Notes under the pieces: generated by a model
The model's database searches: none
The model's input: only the letters and a program-made list of their open reading frames with translations
What the model was told of the DNA's origin: nothing
Shown: piece by piece, positions 46,322 to 55,632 of the stretch
Layout of the letters: every line of letters starts with the position of its first letter
How positions within the stretch are numbered: position 1 is the stretch's first letter
DNA from: Clostridium tunisiense TJ
GTDB lineage: Bacteria > Bacillota > Clostridia > Clostridiales > Clostridiaceae
Direction: 5' to 3'
DNA length: 64,000 nt
NCBI RefSeq assembly: GCF_000300195.1
Contig: NZ_AMQH01000019.1
Location: 62,001 to 126,000, forward strand
Made by a program: the position numbers and the translations under genes

Positions 46322-46366
46322 ACTTAACTGATTTAATCAATATGTTTGACTTAGGGGGAGATATTA

Positions 46367-46801
46367 TTGGATAGTGATAGATTAGATTTAGTTTTAGATT
46401 GTAATGAAGAAGAAGCAACTTATATACATGAAAAGTTGATAGAACATAATATTAAGTTTATAACACATTTTCAGGAATTTAAATTTTGCTTAAAAGACCA
46501 TAAAGGGAAAATTATTGGTGGAATTATAGCATCAAAGGATAATGAGTGTATGACTATAGATTTTTTATGGGTTGATGAAGATAAAAGAGGAAAGGGCTTG
46601 GGAAGAGTATTAGTAAATCATCTAGAAGATGTTGCAGAAAGAAGTGGATGTGTGGTTATTTGGCTTAACACTTTTGAGTTTCAAGGTCCAGAATTTTATA
46701 AGAGAATGAACTATGAATTATTTGGAACTTTAGAAAAGTGCATTAATGGATACAGTCAATACTTTTTTAGGAAAGCACTTAAGCCTTCTAGTAGGCGGTA
46801 G
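46367..46801 (+). CDS. GNAT-family N-acetyltransferase
   Basis: 144 residues. Acetyl-CoA binding motif at DFLWVDEDKRGKGLGRVLVN (about 65-84), with the Gln/Arg-x-x-Gly-x-Gly pattern RGKGLGR, then the strand VVIWLNTFEFQGPEFYKRMNY typical of the small GNAT group. The start is TTG 46367 behind GGGGGAG. It follows the ABC-F gene by 45 bases without terminator and may be cotranscribed. The acetyl acceptor is not known. The terminator is at 46839-46897. Confidence 0.88.
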   Translation: MDSDRLDLVLDCNEEEATYIHEKLIEHNIKFITHFQEFKFCLKDHKGKIIGGIIASKDNECMTIDFLWVDEDKRGKGLGRVLVNHLEDVAERSGCVVIWLNTFEFQGPEFYKRMNYELFGTLEKCINGYSQYFFRKALKPSSRR

Positions 46802-46838
46802 ATGAAAACCAATATTTTGATAAGTTGGAAATGTAAAT

Positions 46839-46897
46839 AAAAGCTATAGGAATTCAGCAATAATACTTTTGTATTGCTGGAATTCCTATAGCTTTTT
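46839..46897. terminator. strong long-stem terminator between convergent genes
   Basis: AAAAGCTATAGGAATTC and AGCAATA (46839-46862) pair, with one mismatch, with the complementary arm 46872-46896, followed by T run. It serves the GNAT gene and probably hemL from the other strand. Confidence 0.85.
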
Positions 46898-46922
46898 ATT
46901 TAAAACTTTAGATATTTAAGTT

Positions 46923-48206
46923 TTATAGTGAGAATTTAGAGCAAAAACCTTGAAAAGCCTCCAAAAATTTGTGGATATGCTCTTCAGTATGAGCTAAAGA
47001 TAAAAATAAAGCCTCGAACTGGGATGGTGGCAGATTAAACCCACTTGAAAGCATATGTTTAAAGTATTTTTTAAACATGTCTACATTGCATTTTTGTGCG
47101 TCATCATAATTGCTAACCTCTGATAAATCTGTGAAGAAAATAGTTAGCATAGCACCAACTCTATTAACCTTCACAGGAAGTTTATTACTCTCAGCAATTT
47201 TAATTATTCCATCCTCTAAAAGTTTTCCTAAATCGTTTAATTTATCATAGTTTTTAGAGTCCAGATGAAGTTTCTTAAGTGTTGCTATTCCAGCAGCCAT
47301 TACTAGTGGGTTACCAGACATTGTTCCAGCTTGATAAACTGGCCCCATTGGAGAGAGCATCTCCATTATTTCTTTTCTTCCACCATAAGCACCGCAAGGA
47401 AGCCCACCACCAATAATTTTACCATAGGTTACAAGGTCAGGCTTGAATTTAAACAGGGTTTGTGCGCCTTTATAAGCAACTCTAAAGCCACACATTACTT
47501 CATCAAAAATTATTAAGGAATTATGCTTTACACAAAGACTGTGAAGTTTATCCATGAATTCATCCTTTGCTTTTATTACTCCCATATTTCCAGCTACTGG
47601 TTCGATGATTACACAAGCAATATCGTCACCATGAACTTTAAATATTTCTTCTATACTTTGGCAATCGTTGTACTGTGCAATGATTGTGTTTTTTACATGA
47701 TCTTGAGGAATTCCAGCACTTCCTGGTATGCCTTCTGTCATAACACCAGATCCAGCACTTACAAGAAAACCTTCGTAGTGTCCATGATAACAGCCAGCAA
47801 ATTTCACAATTTTGTTTTTACCTGTATATCCTCTTGCTAACTTTACAGCACTCATCGTAGCTTCAGTCCCAGAATTCACCATTCGAATAAGATCAATGTC
47901 TGTAGTTGTACAAATTAATTTAGCAAGTTCCAATTCAAGTTTAGTAGGAGCGCCAAAGGCTAGCGCTTTGGAAGCAGTTGAGGTAATAGCTTCTACTACA
48001 TCCTTGTCACAATGTCCCAAAATCATTGGGCCCCATGCTCCAACAAAATCTATGTACTGATTTCCATCCTCATCAAATATTAAAGCACCTGAGCCACTTG
48101 AAATAACTGGAGGTGTAATCCCCATATCTTTATAAGCTCTCACTGGACTATTTACTCCGCCAGGAATGTATTTTTTGCTTTCTTCAAAAATTGAGTAGTT
48201 GTTCAT
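46923..48206 (-). CDS. hemL: glutamate-1-semialdehyde 2,1-aminomutase
   Basis: 427 residues. Converts glutamate-1-semialdehyde to 5-aminolevulinate, the entry compound of tetrapyrroles. Visible: [17 protein letters not shown] at 13-29, [47 protein letters not shown] and the PLP Lys in [20 protein letters not shown] precedes ATG 48206 on the minus strand. Second gene after hemA, 36 bases apart, in an operon controlled by a cobalamin riboswitch. No hemB, hemC or hemD follows here. Confidence 0.95.
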   Translation of the reverse strand: MNNYSIFEESKKYIPGGVNSPVRAYKDMGITPPVISSGSGALIFDEDGNQYIDFVGAWGPMILGHCDKDVVEAITSTASKALAFGAPTKLELELAKLICTTTDIDLIRMVNSGTEATMSAVKLARGYTGKNKIVKFAGCYHGHYEGFLVSAGSGVMTEGIPGSAGIPQDHVKNTIIAQYNDCQSIEEIFKVHGDDIACVIIEPVAGNMGVIKAKDEFMDKLHSLCVKHNSLIIFDEVMCGFRVAYKGAQTLFKFKPDLVTYGKIIGGGLPCGAYGGRKEIMEMLSPMGPVYQAGTMSGNPLVMAAGIATLKKLHLDSKNYDKLNDLGKLLEDGIIKIAESNKLPVKVNRVGAMLTIFFTDLSEVSNYDDAQKCNVDMFKKYFKHMLSSGFNLPPSQFEALFLSLAHTEEHIHKFLEAFQGFCSKFSL

Positions 48207-48242
48207 TATAATCCTCCTTGCAATAGTTAGTTTTCTTTATGA

Positions 48243-49478
48243 TTATTCACAGCTTCCAAAAATTTTTTCTATAATGGATAATGCGATTTCTTCATTTCCT
48301 TTATAAGTTTCTTCCTTAAGTACCTCAATAGCTTTATTAATATAAGAGTTACTAGTGCTTTGCAAAAGAGTTTTTACCAAAGCATTGTTATCCTTAGTAT
48401 GTTTTTTGTTTTCATAAACTTTATACCGCTTTTCTGACACTTGATTTCCAATTACCTTCAAACTAATTATTTTGCTATTTATTTTCTTGAACTTTTGGTA
48501 TTCATAAAATTTATTTAGATATTTATAAATAACAGTTCTATGGTTTTCCATAACTTCTTTTCGCAAAGCTTTATTTTCCTCATCCATTAAATGCAGAACA
48601 TCAATATTATATAAAGTTATAGCCTCTATGTTTTTTACACTTGCTTCAACATTTATAGGCAAGGATAAGTCAAAGATTAACAAATCTTTCTTTGGAAGAT
48701 CTTTCTCCAAAACCACAGGAGTAGGTGATGCCGTGCAACAAATAATAGTATCTACTTCATCGTAATAATTTCTCATTAAATCTAGGGAAACTATTTTTAT
48801 TTTTCCACTTTCTAAGTGTTCTATATTACTCTTAACAAAGTCAGTTTCTAGGGTTTTGGTTAAATTTCTTACAGCGATATAAATATTATCAACAGATTTC
48901 AAATTGGAAAGTAGATAGTTTAGGCATAAACTAGCCATATTTCCAAAACCTACAATTAAAAAATTCTTTTTATTTTCAGATAGAGCTTTTTTAACAGCTA
49001 TTGATGAGTAGGATACTGGCATTTTATAGAGCATAGTAGTGGTTTTAAACTCTTTACCACAAGCAATAGCTAGTTGAAAAAGTTTCATTAGATCACCCTT
49101 AACTAATTGCAGTGAGCAACTATCTTCATAGGCTGATCTTATTTGACCTAAAATCTGGTCTTCTCCAAGAATTTTTGAGTGAAAACCACAACTAACTTCA
49201 AAAAGGTGTGATGCAGCAGTTTTCTCATTACAATAAAAAATAAAAGATTTATATTCTGTTGGCCAATTTAGCGTAGTGAAAACTTTATTTAACAGGTTAT
49301 CTTCACTGAGTGAAGAATTTAAATATACTTCTGTTCTATTGCACGTACTTATAATTACAACCTCTTCAGAAAACTCTCCTAAAAGTAATAATTTATCTCT
49401 CAAGCTGAAAGTATCTATAGAGAGAGCACTTCTTATGGTTAAATCCACGTCTTTTCCAATTCCAATTAAATGAATCAT
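48243..49478 (-). CDS. hemA: glutamyl-tRNA reductase
   Basis: 411 residues. Reduces glutamyl-tRNA(Glu) with NADPH to glutamate-1-semialdehyde. The catalytic Cys is in IISTCNRTEVYL at about 43-54; the region HLFEVSCGFHSKILGEDQILGQIRSAY is the conserved substrate-binding part; NADPH domain with LIVGFGNMASLCLNYL. The C-terminal dimerisation helix is present, and somewhat divergent. TAGGAG before ATG 49478 on the minus strand. The 5' leader is about 550 bases and holds a cobalamin riboswitch and its terminator, so the product is probably made for corrinoid synthesis. Confidence 0.93.
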   Translation of the reverse strand: MIHLIGIGKDVDLTIRSALSIDTFSLRDKLLLLGEFSEEVVIISTCNRTEVYLNSSLSEDNLLNKVFTTLNWPTEYKSFIFYCNEKTAASHLFEVSCGFHSKILGEDQILGQIRSAYEDSCSLQLVKGDLMKLFQLAIACGKEFKTTTMLYKMPVSYSSIAVKKALSENKKNFLIVGFGNMASLCLNYLLSNLKSVDNIYIAVRNLTKTLETDFVKSNIEHLESGKIKIVSLDLMRNYYDEVDTIICCTASPTPVVLEKDLPKKDLLIFDLSLPINVEASVKNIEAITLYNIDVLHLMDEENKALRKEVMENHRTVIYKYLNKFYEYQKFKKINSKIISLKVIGNQVSEKRYKVYENKKHTKDNNALVKTLLQSTSNSYINKAIEVLKEETYKGNEEIALSIIEKIFGSCE

Positions 49479-49770
49479 ATAAATTAACTCCTAAAAATAT
49501 TATTTAAAATACAAGCTGCAGTACAAGGTATGTACAGGTTCTCTAATTGTAAGCAATTTGTTTTTAATGAGAATGCAAACTAAAAAAATTATTTGTTTTA
49601 TTAATTGCATTCTATACAGATGAAATTAATATCTTAAATAAGGCTTCTACATACGTGCCTAGGTAACACCTGTTTTGGTGAATAATCTATTTACAACGCC
49701 ATACTTTTAAGCTATTAATTTAATCACTGTGTTTATAATATAGTTTGCAAAATAGTTAATAAAATTTGCA

Positions 49771-49802
49771 AAAAATAAAAACTCACTTCTTAAAGTGAGT
49801 AA
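49771..49802 (-). terminator. riboswitch-controlled terminator before hemA
   Basis: On the minus strand ACTCACTT (49800-49793) pairs with AAGTGAGT (49788-49781) and a T-rich run follows (49780-49771). It lies between the cobalamin riboswitch and hemA. Confidence 0.75.
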
Positions 49803-49854
49803 AAAGGCACAAATATATTCAACAGAAAAATAATAAAGTGTTTCCTGCCAGTTT

Positions 49855-50035
49855 TCTTCCCACCGAAGAGTTAGCAAATTTATGGCAGGTCTCCTGGCTT
49901 GCGAATCATCCTTATCTTACCTTCCCAAAATAAATTCAGTGGTCTAAGATTTGTCCTCGTTACAGTAGCGGGGGCTGCAGTGGAATTACCACTTTCCCTA
50001 TTAAACAAATGTGTACCATAAACAACTATATTCAA
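49855..50035 (-). promoter_or_regulatory. cobalamin riboswitch controlling hemA-hemL
   Basis: On the minus strand the conserved parts come in order: AATAGGGAA-like start, GTGGTAATTCCACTGC, AGCCCCCGCTACTGTAA, and the B12 box AAGCCAGGAGACCTGCC (49900-49884). Cobalamin riboswitches lower expression of B12 synthesis and uptake genes when cobalamin is present. The downstream terminator at 49771-49802 is the likely output. The gap 50036-50447 holds nothing else that I recognise. Confidence 0.9.
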
Positions 50036-50447
50036 TTCAATCTATTTTAACACTAATTCTGTTAAATTGGCAAGTAAATTTAATAAAACTAACAGAAAGT
50101 CAAGGGGAAAACTATTGTTTAAAAAGCCTTAAGGAATCAATTTAATTCAGATAAAGTACTTTTACTTATAATTTTAAAAATCACTTGTGCTACAAATAAA
50201 AAAATAATCTTTTATATTTTAGTATTACTTTTTCAAATACAAGTCGTAACACTTATATAAGTTTTTAATATTTATGGAAAAAATAATTTAAATTTGAAAC
50301 AATGGAAAAAGAGTATGTTTTATAAAAATTCTAATATATTTACACAGATAAAAAAACAGAAATAAAATATTATCTGTTATTTTTATTTCCAATAGATAAA
50401 TAAAACCTAGTATTTACATAATAGAGTTGGCTATAGGAGGAATGGCA

Positions 50448-51206
50448 ATGTATTCTGTAGGAATTGATATAGGATCAACTAGCTGTAAGGTGGCAGTTTT
50501 TAAAAATGAAAAACTAATAGAAAAAATGCTTTGTCCTACAGGATGGAGTAGCTTAGAAACAGCCAAAGGAATTTTAGAAAGTTTGAAAAAACTTGGGGTT
50601 AATGAGACCAATAGCAAAATTGTAGCCACAGGCTATGGAAGGGTTTCCGTTCCTTATGCTAATAAATCTGTTACGGAAATTACCTGTCATGGAAAGGGTG
50701 CTGCCTATATCTTCAAAGCTGGGGGCACAATCATAGATGTTGGAGGACAAGATACAAAAGTAATATCAATAGAGGAAGGTATGGTTAAGGACTTTATCAT
50801 GAATGATAAGTGCTCTGCTGGTACTGGAAAATTTATTGAGGTTATGGCTAATAGAATGGGTGTAACTATAGAGGAACTATCAGATTTAGCTAAAAATGGG
50901 GGAGATGTCACTATAAGCTCCATGTGCACTGTATTTGCAGAGTCAGAAGTTATAAGTTTAATAGGACAAGGAGTGCCAAGAGAAAACATTGCCTATGCTG
51001 TATTAAACTCAGTATGTAGTAAAGTCGTTTCCCTATGCCAAAGGCACAGCAAAGATAAGAAATACTTTTTAACTGGTGGATTATGTGAAAATCAAGTTAT
51101 CTTAGGATTTTTAAGTGAAAAACTTAATGCTGAGGTTATATCCTCTCCACTAGGAAGATATGCTGGTGCTATAGGAGCAGCTTTAATTGCAAGTAATATA
51201 AAATAG
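50448..51206 (+). CDS. ATP-dependent activase/reductase of the BcrA/HgdC type (YjiL-like)
   Basis: 252 residues from ATG 50448; AGGAGG (50435-50440) fits this start and not TTG 50427 or ATG 50442. An ASKHA-fold ATPase with the N-terminal phosphate loop GIDIGSTSCKVAVF, GGTIIDVGGQDTKVI, the [4Fe-4S] ligand Cys in NDKCSAGTGKFIEVMA, SSMCTVFAESEVISL (second Cys) and FLTGGLCENQ. The homodimer holds one [4Fe-4S] cluster and drives low-potential electrons into a dehydratase-type partner by ATP hydrolysis. The partner is the next gene (51356). Confidence 0.9.
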   Translation: MYSVGIDIGSTSCKVAVFKNEKLIEKMLCPTGWSSLETAKGILESLKKLGVNETNSKIVATGYGRVSVPYANKSVTEITCHGKGAAYIFKAGGTIIDVGGQDTKVISIEEGMVKDFIMNDKCSAGTGKFIEVMANRMGVTIEELSDLAKNGGDVTISSMCTVFAESEVISLIGQGVPRENIAYAVLNSVCSKVVSLCQRHSKDKKYFLTGGLCENQVILGFLSEKLNAEVISSPLGRYAGAIGAALIASNIK

Positions 51207-51355
51207 AAATTTCAGTTTTGTATTCAATAAATATGCTAATTTATTTTTAAGGTAATAGTGGTGTGCTAATCTTTCTTAAAAATTTAAGTAGTACGCTAGA
51301 TTAACAATATATTTCTAAACATAGTTTAAATTATATTAGATGGGGTGGATTAATA

Positions 51356-52501
51356 ATGAATATGCCAAAAAACTTTGAAACCTTTGCAGAAGCAAGAAGA
51401 AATGGTTTTATTAAAGTGAAAAATGCTAAGGATGAAGGAAAGAAAATAGTAGGAACCTTTTGTACTTTCACACCATGGGAAGTAATTTATGCAGCTGGAG
51501 CAATTCCAATATCTGTTTGCGGAATGAGTGATGAAACTACAGAAGAGGCAGAACAACATCTTCCTAAAAATTTATGTCCTTTAATTAAATCTTCTTATGG
51601 CTTTGCAATCACAGATAAATGTCCATATATTTATTTTTCAGACATGCTAGTAGGGGAAACTACTTGTGATGGAAAGAAAAAAATGTACGAACTTTTAGGA
51701 CAAAAAAAGAATATGCATGTTATGCAGCTTCCTCAAAATTCACAGGACAAAACTTCTTTAGAATTATGGAAAGCTGAAATTATAAAGCTTAAAGAAAGAT
51801 TAGAAAAAGATTTTGATGTGGAAATAACAGAGGAGAAAATTAAGGAAGCAATAAGAATTAGAAATAATGAGAGAGAATTATTAAAAGAGTTTTATTCTTT
51901 ATCTAAGTTAAATCCACCTGCACTTTGGGGTTATGATTTACACAAGGTTATAGATGGTTCAAACTTTAGTATGGATAAGAAGCTTCAAGCTGAGCAATTC
52001 ACAGAAATGATTAAAGATCTTAAAGAAAAATATGCAAGAGGAGAAAGTCCAGTAAATAAAGATGCTAAGAGAATATTAATTACTGGATGTCCAAGTGGTG
52101 GGGTTTTAGATAAAGTAATTAAAACCATTGAAGAATGTGGTGGAGTAGTTGTTTGTTTAGAAAACTGCACTGGAATAAAAGAAAAACATAAACTTGTTAG
52201 AGAGGATATTGATCCAATAGATGCTCTTGCAGAAAAATATTTGAGTGTTCCATGCTCAGTTATGTCACCAAATACTGGAAGATTAGACTTCTTAGACCAA
52301 TTAATTGACGAATACAGTGTGGATGGAGTAGTTGATATAACCCTACAAGCTTGTCATACTTATGCAGTAGAAAGCTTTAGTGTAAAAGAATTTGTAAACA
52401 AAGAAAAGGGAAAACCTTATTTAAATATAGAAACAAACTATTCACCATCTGATGTAGGACAAATTAAAACAAGAATTGAAGCATTTATAGAAATGATGTA
52501 G
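51356..52501 (+). CDS. 2-hydroxyacyl-CoA dehydratase-family protein (double-cubane type, YjiM-like)
   Basis: 381 residues. A HgdB/BcrB-like fold with conserved cysteines in GTFCTFTPWEVIYAAGAIPI, LCPLIKSSYGF, TDKCPYIYFSDMLVGETTCDGKKKMYE and LQACHTYAVES. A single large subunit coupled to one activase corresponds to double-cubane cluster proteins and E. coli YjiM rather than to two-subunit dehydratases. Double-cubane proteins carry a [Fe8S9] cluster and perform very low-potential reductions; the natural substrate is unknown. There are no CoA transferase or acyl-CoA genes nearby, so 2-hydroxyacyl-CoA dehydration is less likely. SD GATGGGGTGG before ATG 51356. Terminator 52625-52660. Confidence 0.85.
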   Translation: MNMPKNFETFAEARRNGFIKVKNAKDEGKKIVGTFCTFTPWEVIYAAGAIPISVCGMSDETTEEAEQHLPKNLCPLIKSSYGFAITDKCPYIYFSDMLVGETTCDGKKKMYELLGQKKNMHVMQLPQNSQDKTSLELWKAEIIKLKERLEKDFDVEITEEKIKEAIRIRNNERELLKEFYSLSKLNPPALWGYDLHKVIDGSNFSMDKKLQAEQFTEMIKDLKEKYARGESPVNKDAKRILITGCPSGGVLDKVIKTIEECGGVVVCLENCTGIKEKHKLVREDIDPIDALAEKYLSVPCSVMSPNTGRLDFLDQLIDEYSVDGVVDITLQACHTYAVESFSVKEFVNKEKGKPYLNIETNYSPSDVGQIKTRIEAFIEMM

Positions 52502-52624
52502 TTTAGCAAGTTTTATAATTGTGAGATTTGTATTGAATATTAATCAATACATTATTAGATACATCAATATAGATACTTACACTTAAAGATTTATAATATG
52601 AATCATATAATAACTTGAAATACA

Positions 52625-52660
52625 AATAAGACTCGCTGAGAAAGCGGGTCTTATTTTTTA
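52625..52660. terminator. bidirectional terminator
   Basis: AATAAGACTCGCT (52625-52637) pairs, with one G-U pair, with AGCGGGTCTTATT (52643-52655), with T run on the plus strand; the stem reaches into the end of the convergent gene. Confidence 0.8.
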
Positions 52661-54288
52661 TACTGTTTTAGAACCTCATTAAAATATTCATCTTTACTAC
52701 CATATCTATCCTTAAACGCTAAATCCCAGTTGACACCTTTTCCATTTCTTAAATCATCTAAAATAGGTTTTATATCTTTGGTAATTAAAACTTGGGGCGT
52801 AACAACTTTATTACCAATAAAATCACCATTGATATCAACTCTTTTGCCACTATTAGTTTGTATTGTTAAGTTGGAGTTTGGAAGGGTAAAAGATATCATA
52901 GAGTCGTAGTTTAAGTCCCTTGAGTAAAGTTTAACATTGGAAATAACAGTAGCTAGACTATTTTCAGTAACTTCACTAAGTAATTCGATAATTTTATCCG
53001 AGTATACTGAGCCATCATGAAGTGCAAAAACTTTCCCATTATACTTATTTTCACCATTGATTTTCAAGATTTGCTCTTTAAAAATATAGTACTTAGATAA
53101 AGGATAAGCTTTTTCTAAACTGTCAATAGGAGAAGTAACTTCTTGGATATAAGGATTTAATTTACTTCTTAAGGCTTCAATATATTTATCATTTACTTTA
53201 CCTTTTTTAAAAATCTTATAGTTATAATGCTCTATATCCTTTGGTAATATATAATCTAAAATTTCAATTGAAAAATCTAAATCAGTGCCACCACGAAAAT
53301 CTAAAACTAAAGTGTCGCTAGAATTAATGAGAGAAAATAATTCTTCTTTATTTTTTTTGTTGTTTCTATAGTTTTTATTAATATCTACATATGCAGATAG
53401 GTTTAATGCAAGAAGTTTACCATCTTCAAAACTGTTAACAAGTTTTATCTTTTCTAACTCTTTTTCATCTACTATTTCACTATAGCTATTAGAATTTCTT
53501 AAAGAGCTAAATCCATCTTCTGAAAAAGGCTTGTTCTCATCAAACGGAAGCATATCAACTACCTTTTCTTCATTAGAAGCATTTAGTAATGTAACTTTAA
53601 TATTTGATTCCTTATTTTTAATAGAGTTTAGATTGTAGTGAGAAACATATTTTTCGTAAGTAGGGTCATAGGCTTTAAGAAACTTGTGAGAAGGCATCTT
53701 TTCTACATACTTATCTATGGGTATTCCCTCAGCTTTAATTAATTTATCCCCCACATGTACTTCTGGATTTTGGGTAGCACTTACATAATATTCACCATTA
53801 ATATAAAGAAAATTTATATTAGTAGGGAAGACGACCTTTTTCCAGTAGTTCTCATTAATAGGTTTCCACTTTTCTGAAGTTGCTAAGGACGTGGTTTTCT
53901 TATAATTTATATCCTCATTCATATAAGTAAAGCTATCACCAAAGCTATCTAAGTTATAAGATAGTTGAGTATTTCCATAAGAAAACTTTAATAGTAGGTT
54001 TGATATGCTTTCATAAAAGGCTTCATCCGAAGGGGTTTTACTTATAGAATTTATAATTTTAGTTTTATTAGAAAGAATATCTTGTCCAGTTTCTTTTTTT
54101 ACTTCCTCAAAATATGGATAGGTATTTTCTAAGAAGTCTATCAAATATTTAGCATCTCTCTTCTTATCCTCATAAGAAAGTCCTTCTTTAGGAGAAAACT
54201 TAAAATCTCCAAAGGATAAAACTCCTAGGAGTAGCATTACGCCAAACATGCTGCATAATATGATTAACTTAAATTTATTATTGTTCAT
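52651..54288 (-). CDS. membrane-anchored S41-like peptidase homologue
   Basis: 545 residues from ATG 54288, which has AGGGGGAT before it on the minus strand. One N-terminal membrane anchor (KLIILCSMFGVMLLLGVLSF), then a long extracytoplasmic region. The S41 (tail-specific protease) fold is suggested by TLVLDFRGGTDLDFSIEILDY and, about 90 residues later, GKVFALHDGSVYSDKIIELL, where the Ser would be the nucleophile; a weak PDZ-like segment precedes (VGDKLIKAEGIPIDKYV). The nucleophile motif is not canonical (usually TSSAAE-like), so activity is uncertain. A substrate or partner cannot be inferred. It ends inside the shared terminator. Confidence 0.65.
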   Translation of the reverse strand: MNNNKFKLIILCSMFGVMLLLGVLSFGDFKFSPKEGLSYEDKKRDAKYLIDFLENTYPYFEEVKKETGQDILSNKTKIINSISKTPSDEAFYESISNLLLKFSYGNTQLSYNLDSFGDSFTYMNEDINYKKTTSLATSEKWKPINENYWKKVVFPTNINFLYINGEYYVSATQNPEVHVGDKLIKAEGIPIDKYVEKMPSHKFLKAYDPTYEKYVSHYNLNSIKNKESNIKVTLLNASNEEKVVDMLPFDENKPFSEDGFSSLRNSNSYSEIVDEKELEKIKLVNSFEDGKLLALNLSAYVDINKNYRNNKKNKEELFSLINSSDTLVLDFRGGTDLDFSIEILDYILPKDIEHYNYKIFKKGKVNDKYIEALRSKLNPYIQEVTSPIDSLEKAYPLSKYYIFKEQILKINGENKYNGKVFALHDGSVYSDKIIELLSEVTENSLATVISNVKLYSRDLNYDSMISFTLPNSNLTIQTNSGKRVDINGDFIGNKVVTPQVLITKDIKPILDDLRNGKGVNWDLAFKDRYGSKDEYFNEVLKQYKK

Positions 54289-54635
54289 ATATATTATCCC
54301 CCTCATAATATGATATAATTACATTATATTACATAAATAACTATTTATAAATAAGATATATATAAACTGCCAAATACAAGTGGTTAAAATTCTCATTATT
54401 AATAATTGAAAAGGTGTCTTTGGAACTATCTTTACAGCTTATAATCCAAAGATAATTATAATAATTGTTCTATGGTAATTTTACTTTTTAGAAAATACAT
54501 ACAAAGCAATTACAAAATTGGAAAGTAATTTCTAAAAAATAAAATAATTAACTAGGAGAGGGCTGATATGCCCCCTTTATGGTGGACAGTTAAAATAATA
54601 AAACTGTTATTATTAAGAGAGTATATTTTTATTAA

Positions 54636-54859
54636 GATAAAAGGATTAAGTTTTATGTACTGCTAGTATTTATAGGGGTTATGTTATTTTTGGAAGTCTC
54701 TTGTATAACGGATTTTAATTTTTCAGATAATAAAGTAAGGAATTGTATGTTTCACTATTAAGAGGAGATATAGATACCTTCTATTATGAAAACTATAGAA
54801 AGTATACTCATAAGGATGAATACTACAGTAAGCTTTTAGAGATTATTAAAGAGGAATAA
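54636..54859 (+). pseudogene. frameshifted small membrane protein gene
   Basis: One frame reads KFYVLLVFIGVMLFLEVSCI and TDFNFSDNKVR up to about 54740. From there the next frame continues ELYVSLLRGDIDTFYYENYR and KYTHKDEYYSKLLEIIKEE to TAA 54857-54859. A one-base change near 54735 would join them into a membrane-anchored protein of about 70 residues. No good start or ribosome binding site is visible. This is the main content of the gap 54307-54907. Confidence 0.4.
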
Positions 54860-54907
54860 ATATTAAGCTATAAGGCATCTAATTAGGTAGATGCCTTATA
54901 TTTGTTC

Positions 54908-55057
54908 TTACTTAAATTCTGTGCGAGTTGATGGTTCATCTTTGCCATAAGGGCTGTGAGCATTGGCTTTGTTAAGCATAGAACGGCTATAACCATCACT
55001 TGTTGGGTCTGGTTTAGCTAATTTCTTTTTTCGTTCATTACAACTGGATTTTGTCAT
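54908..55057 (-). CDS. small basic protein of unknown function (49 residues)
   Basis: The minus-strand ORF starts at ATG 55057 with GGGGGC about 10 bases upstream and codes for MTKSSCNERKKKLAKPDPTS followed by 29 more residues with a YSRSMLNKANAHSPYGK segment. It is hydrophilic, basic at the N-terminus, rich in Ser, Lys and Pro. It is too short for ordinary ORF listing. The good ribosome binding site and non-random composition support expression. I do not recognise a family; small proteins of this kind are common in clostridia. Confidence 0.6.
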   Translation of the reverse strand: MTKSSCNERKKKLAKPDPTSDGYSRSMLNKANAHSPYGKDEPSTRTEFK

Positions 55058-55329
55058 TTTTAATTGCCCCCTTTTATAGATATTATAATTACTTGAAATT
55101 ATATTGTTGAATTAGCTGATAAAGTGTTGCATTTTGGCTATATAAGCTTTTATGATATTTTTAAATAGTTAATAAAAAGTTTATTTTAGAACCTAGATTT
55201 AAAAGTTTTGCTATAATTAATTTCAATGTAATCATAAGAATAGTTTTTACTGTAGAATGTAAAAGCATACTGGTAAGTAATAGGGTAGAATTGATATAAT
55301 ATGTTAAATAGGTTTTAGGAGGGAATTTT

Positions 55330-55629
55330 GTGGAGAGTAATATAGATATTAAAGAAAAAAATAAAATTAAAATAAAGAAGCCTAAACTATATAAGGTAGT
55401 AATGCATAACGATGATTTTACTACTATGGAATTTGTGGTGGACGTATTAGTTAATATTTTTAATAGAAAAATTGAAGAAGCAAATAAAATAATGATAGAT
55501 GTCCACAAAAAAGGAAATGGAATAGCTGGAATTTATCCTTATGACATTGCGGTGTCTAAGGCATCTACAGCTATGACTATTGCAAAGGAACAGGGATTTC
55601 CTTTTAAGCTTTCTGTGGAAGAGGAGTAA
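55330..55629 (+). CDS. clpS: Clp protease adaptor protein ClpS
   Basis: 99 residues. ClpS delivers N-degron substrates to ClpA. The core is clear: LYKVVMHNDDFTTMEFVVDVL with the conserved N-D-D-x-T substrate pocket, then VHKKGNGIAGIYPYDIAVSKA and the end EQGFPFKLSVEEE. The N-terminal tail, which contacts ClpA, is Lys-rich. Start GTG 55330 follows AGGAGGG. Three bases separate it from clpA, so the two form an operon. Confidence 0.95.
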   Translation: MESNIDIKEKNKIKIKKPKLYKVVMHNDDFTTMEFVVDVLVNIFNRKIEEANKIMIDVHKKGNGIAGIYPYDIAVSKASTAMTIAKEQGFPFKLSVEEE

Positions 55630-55632
55630 GAT

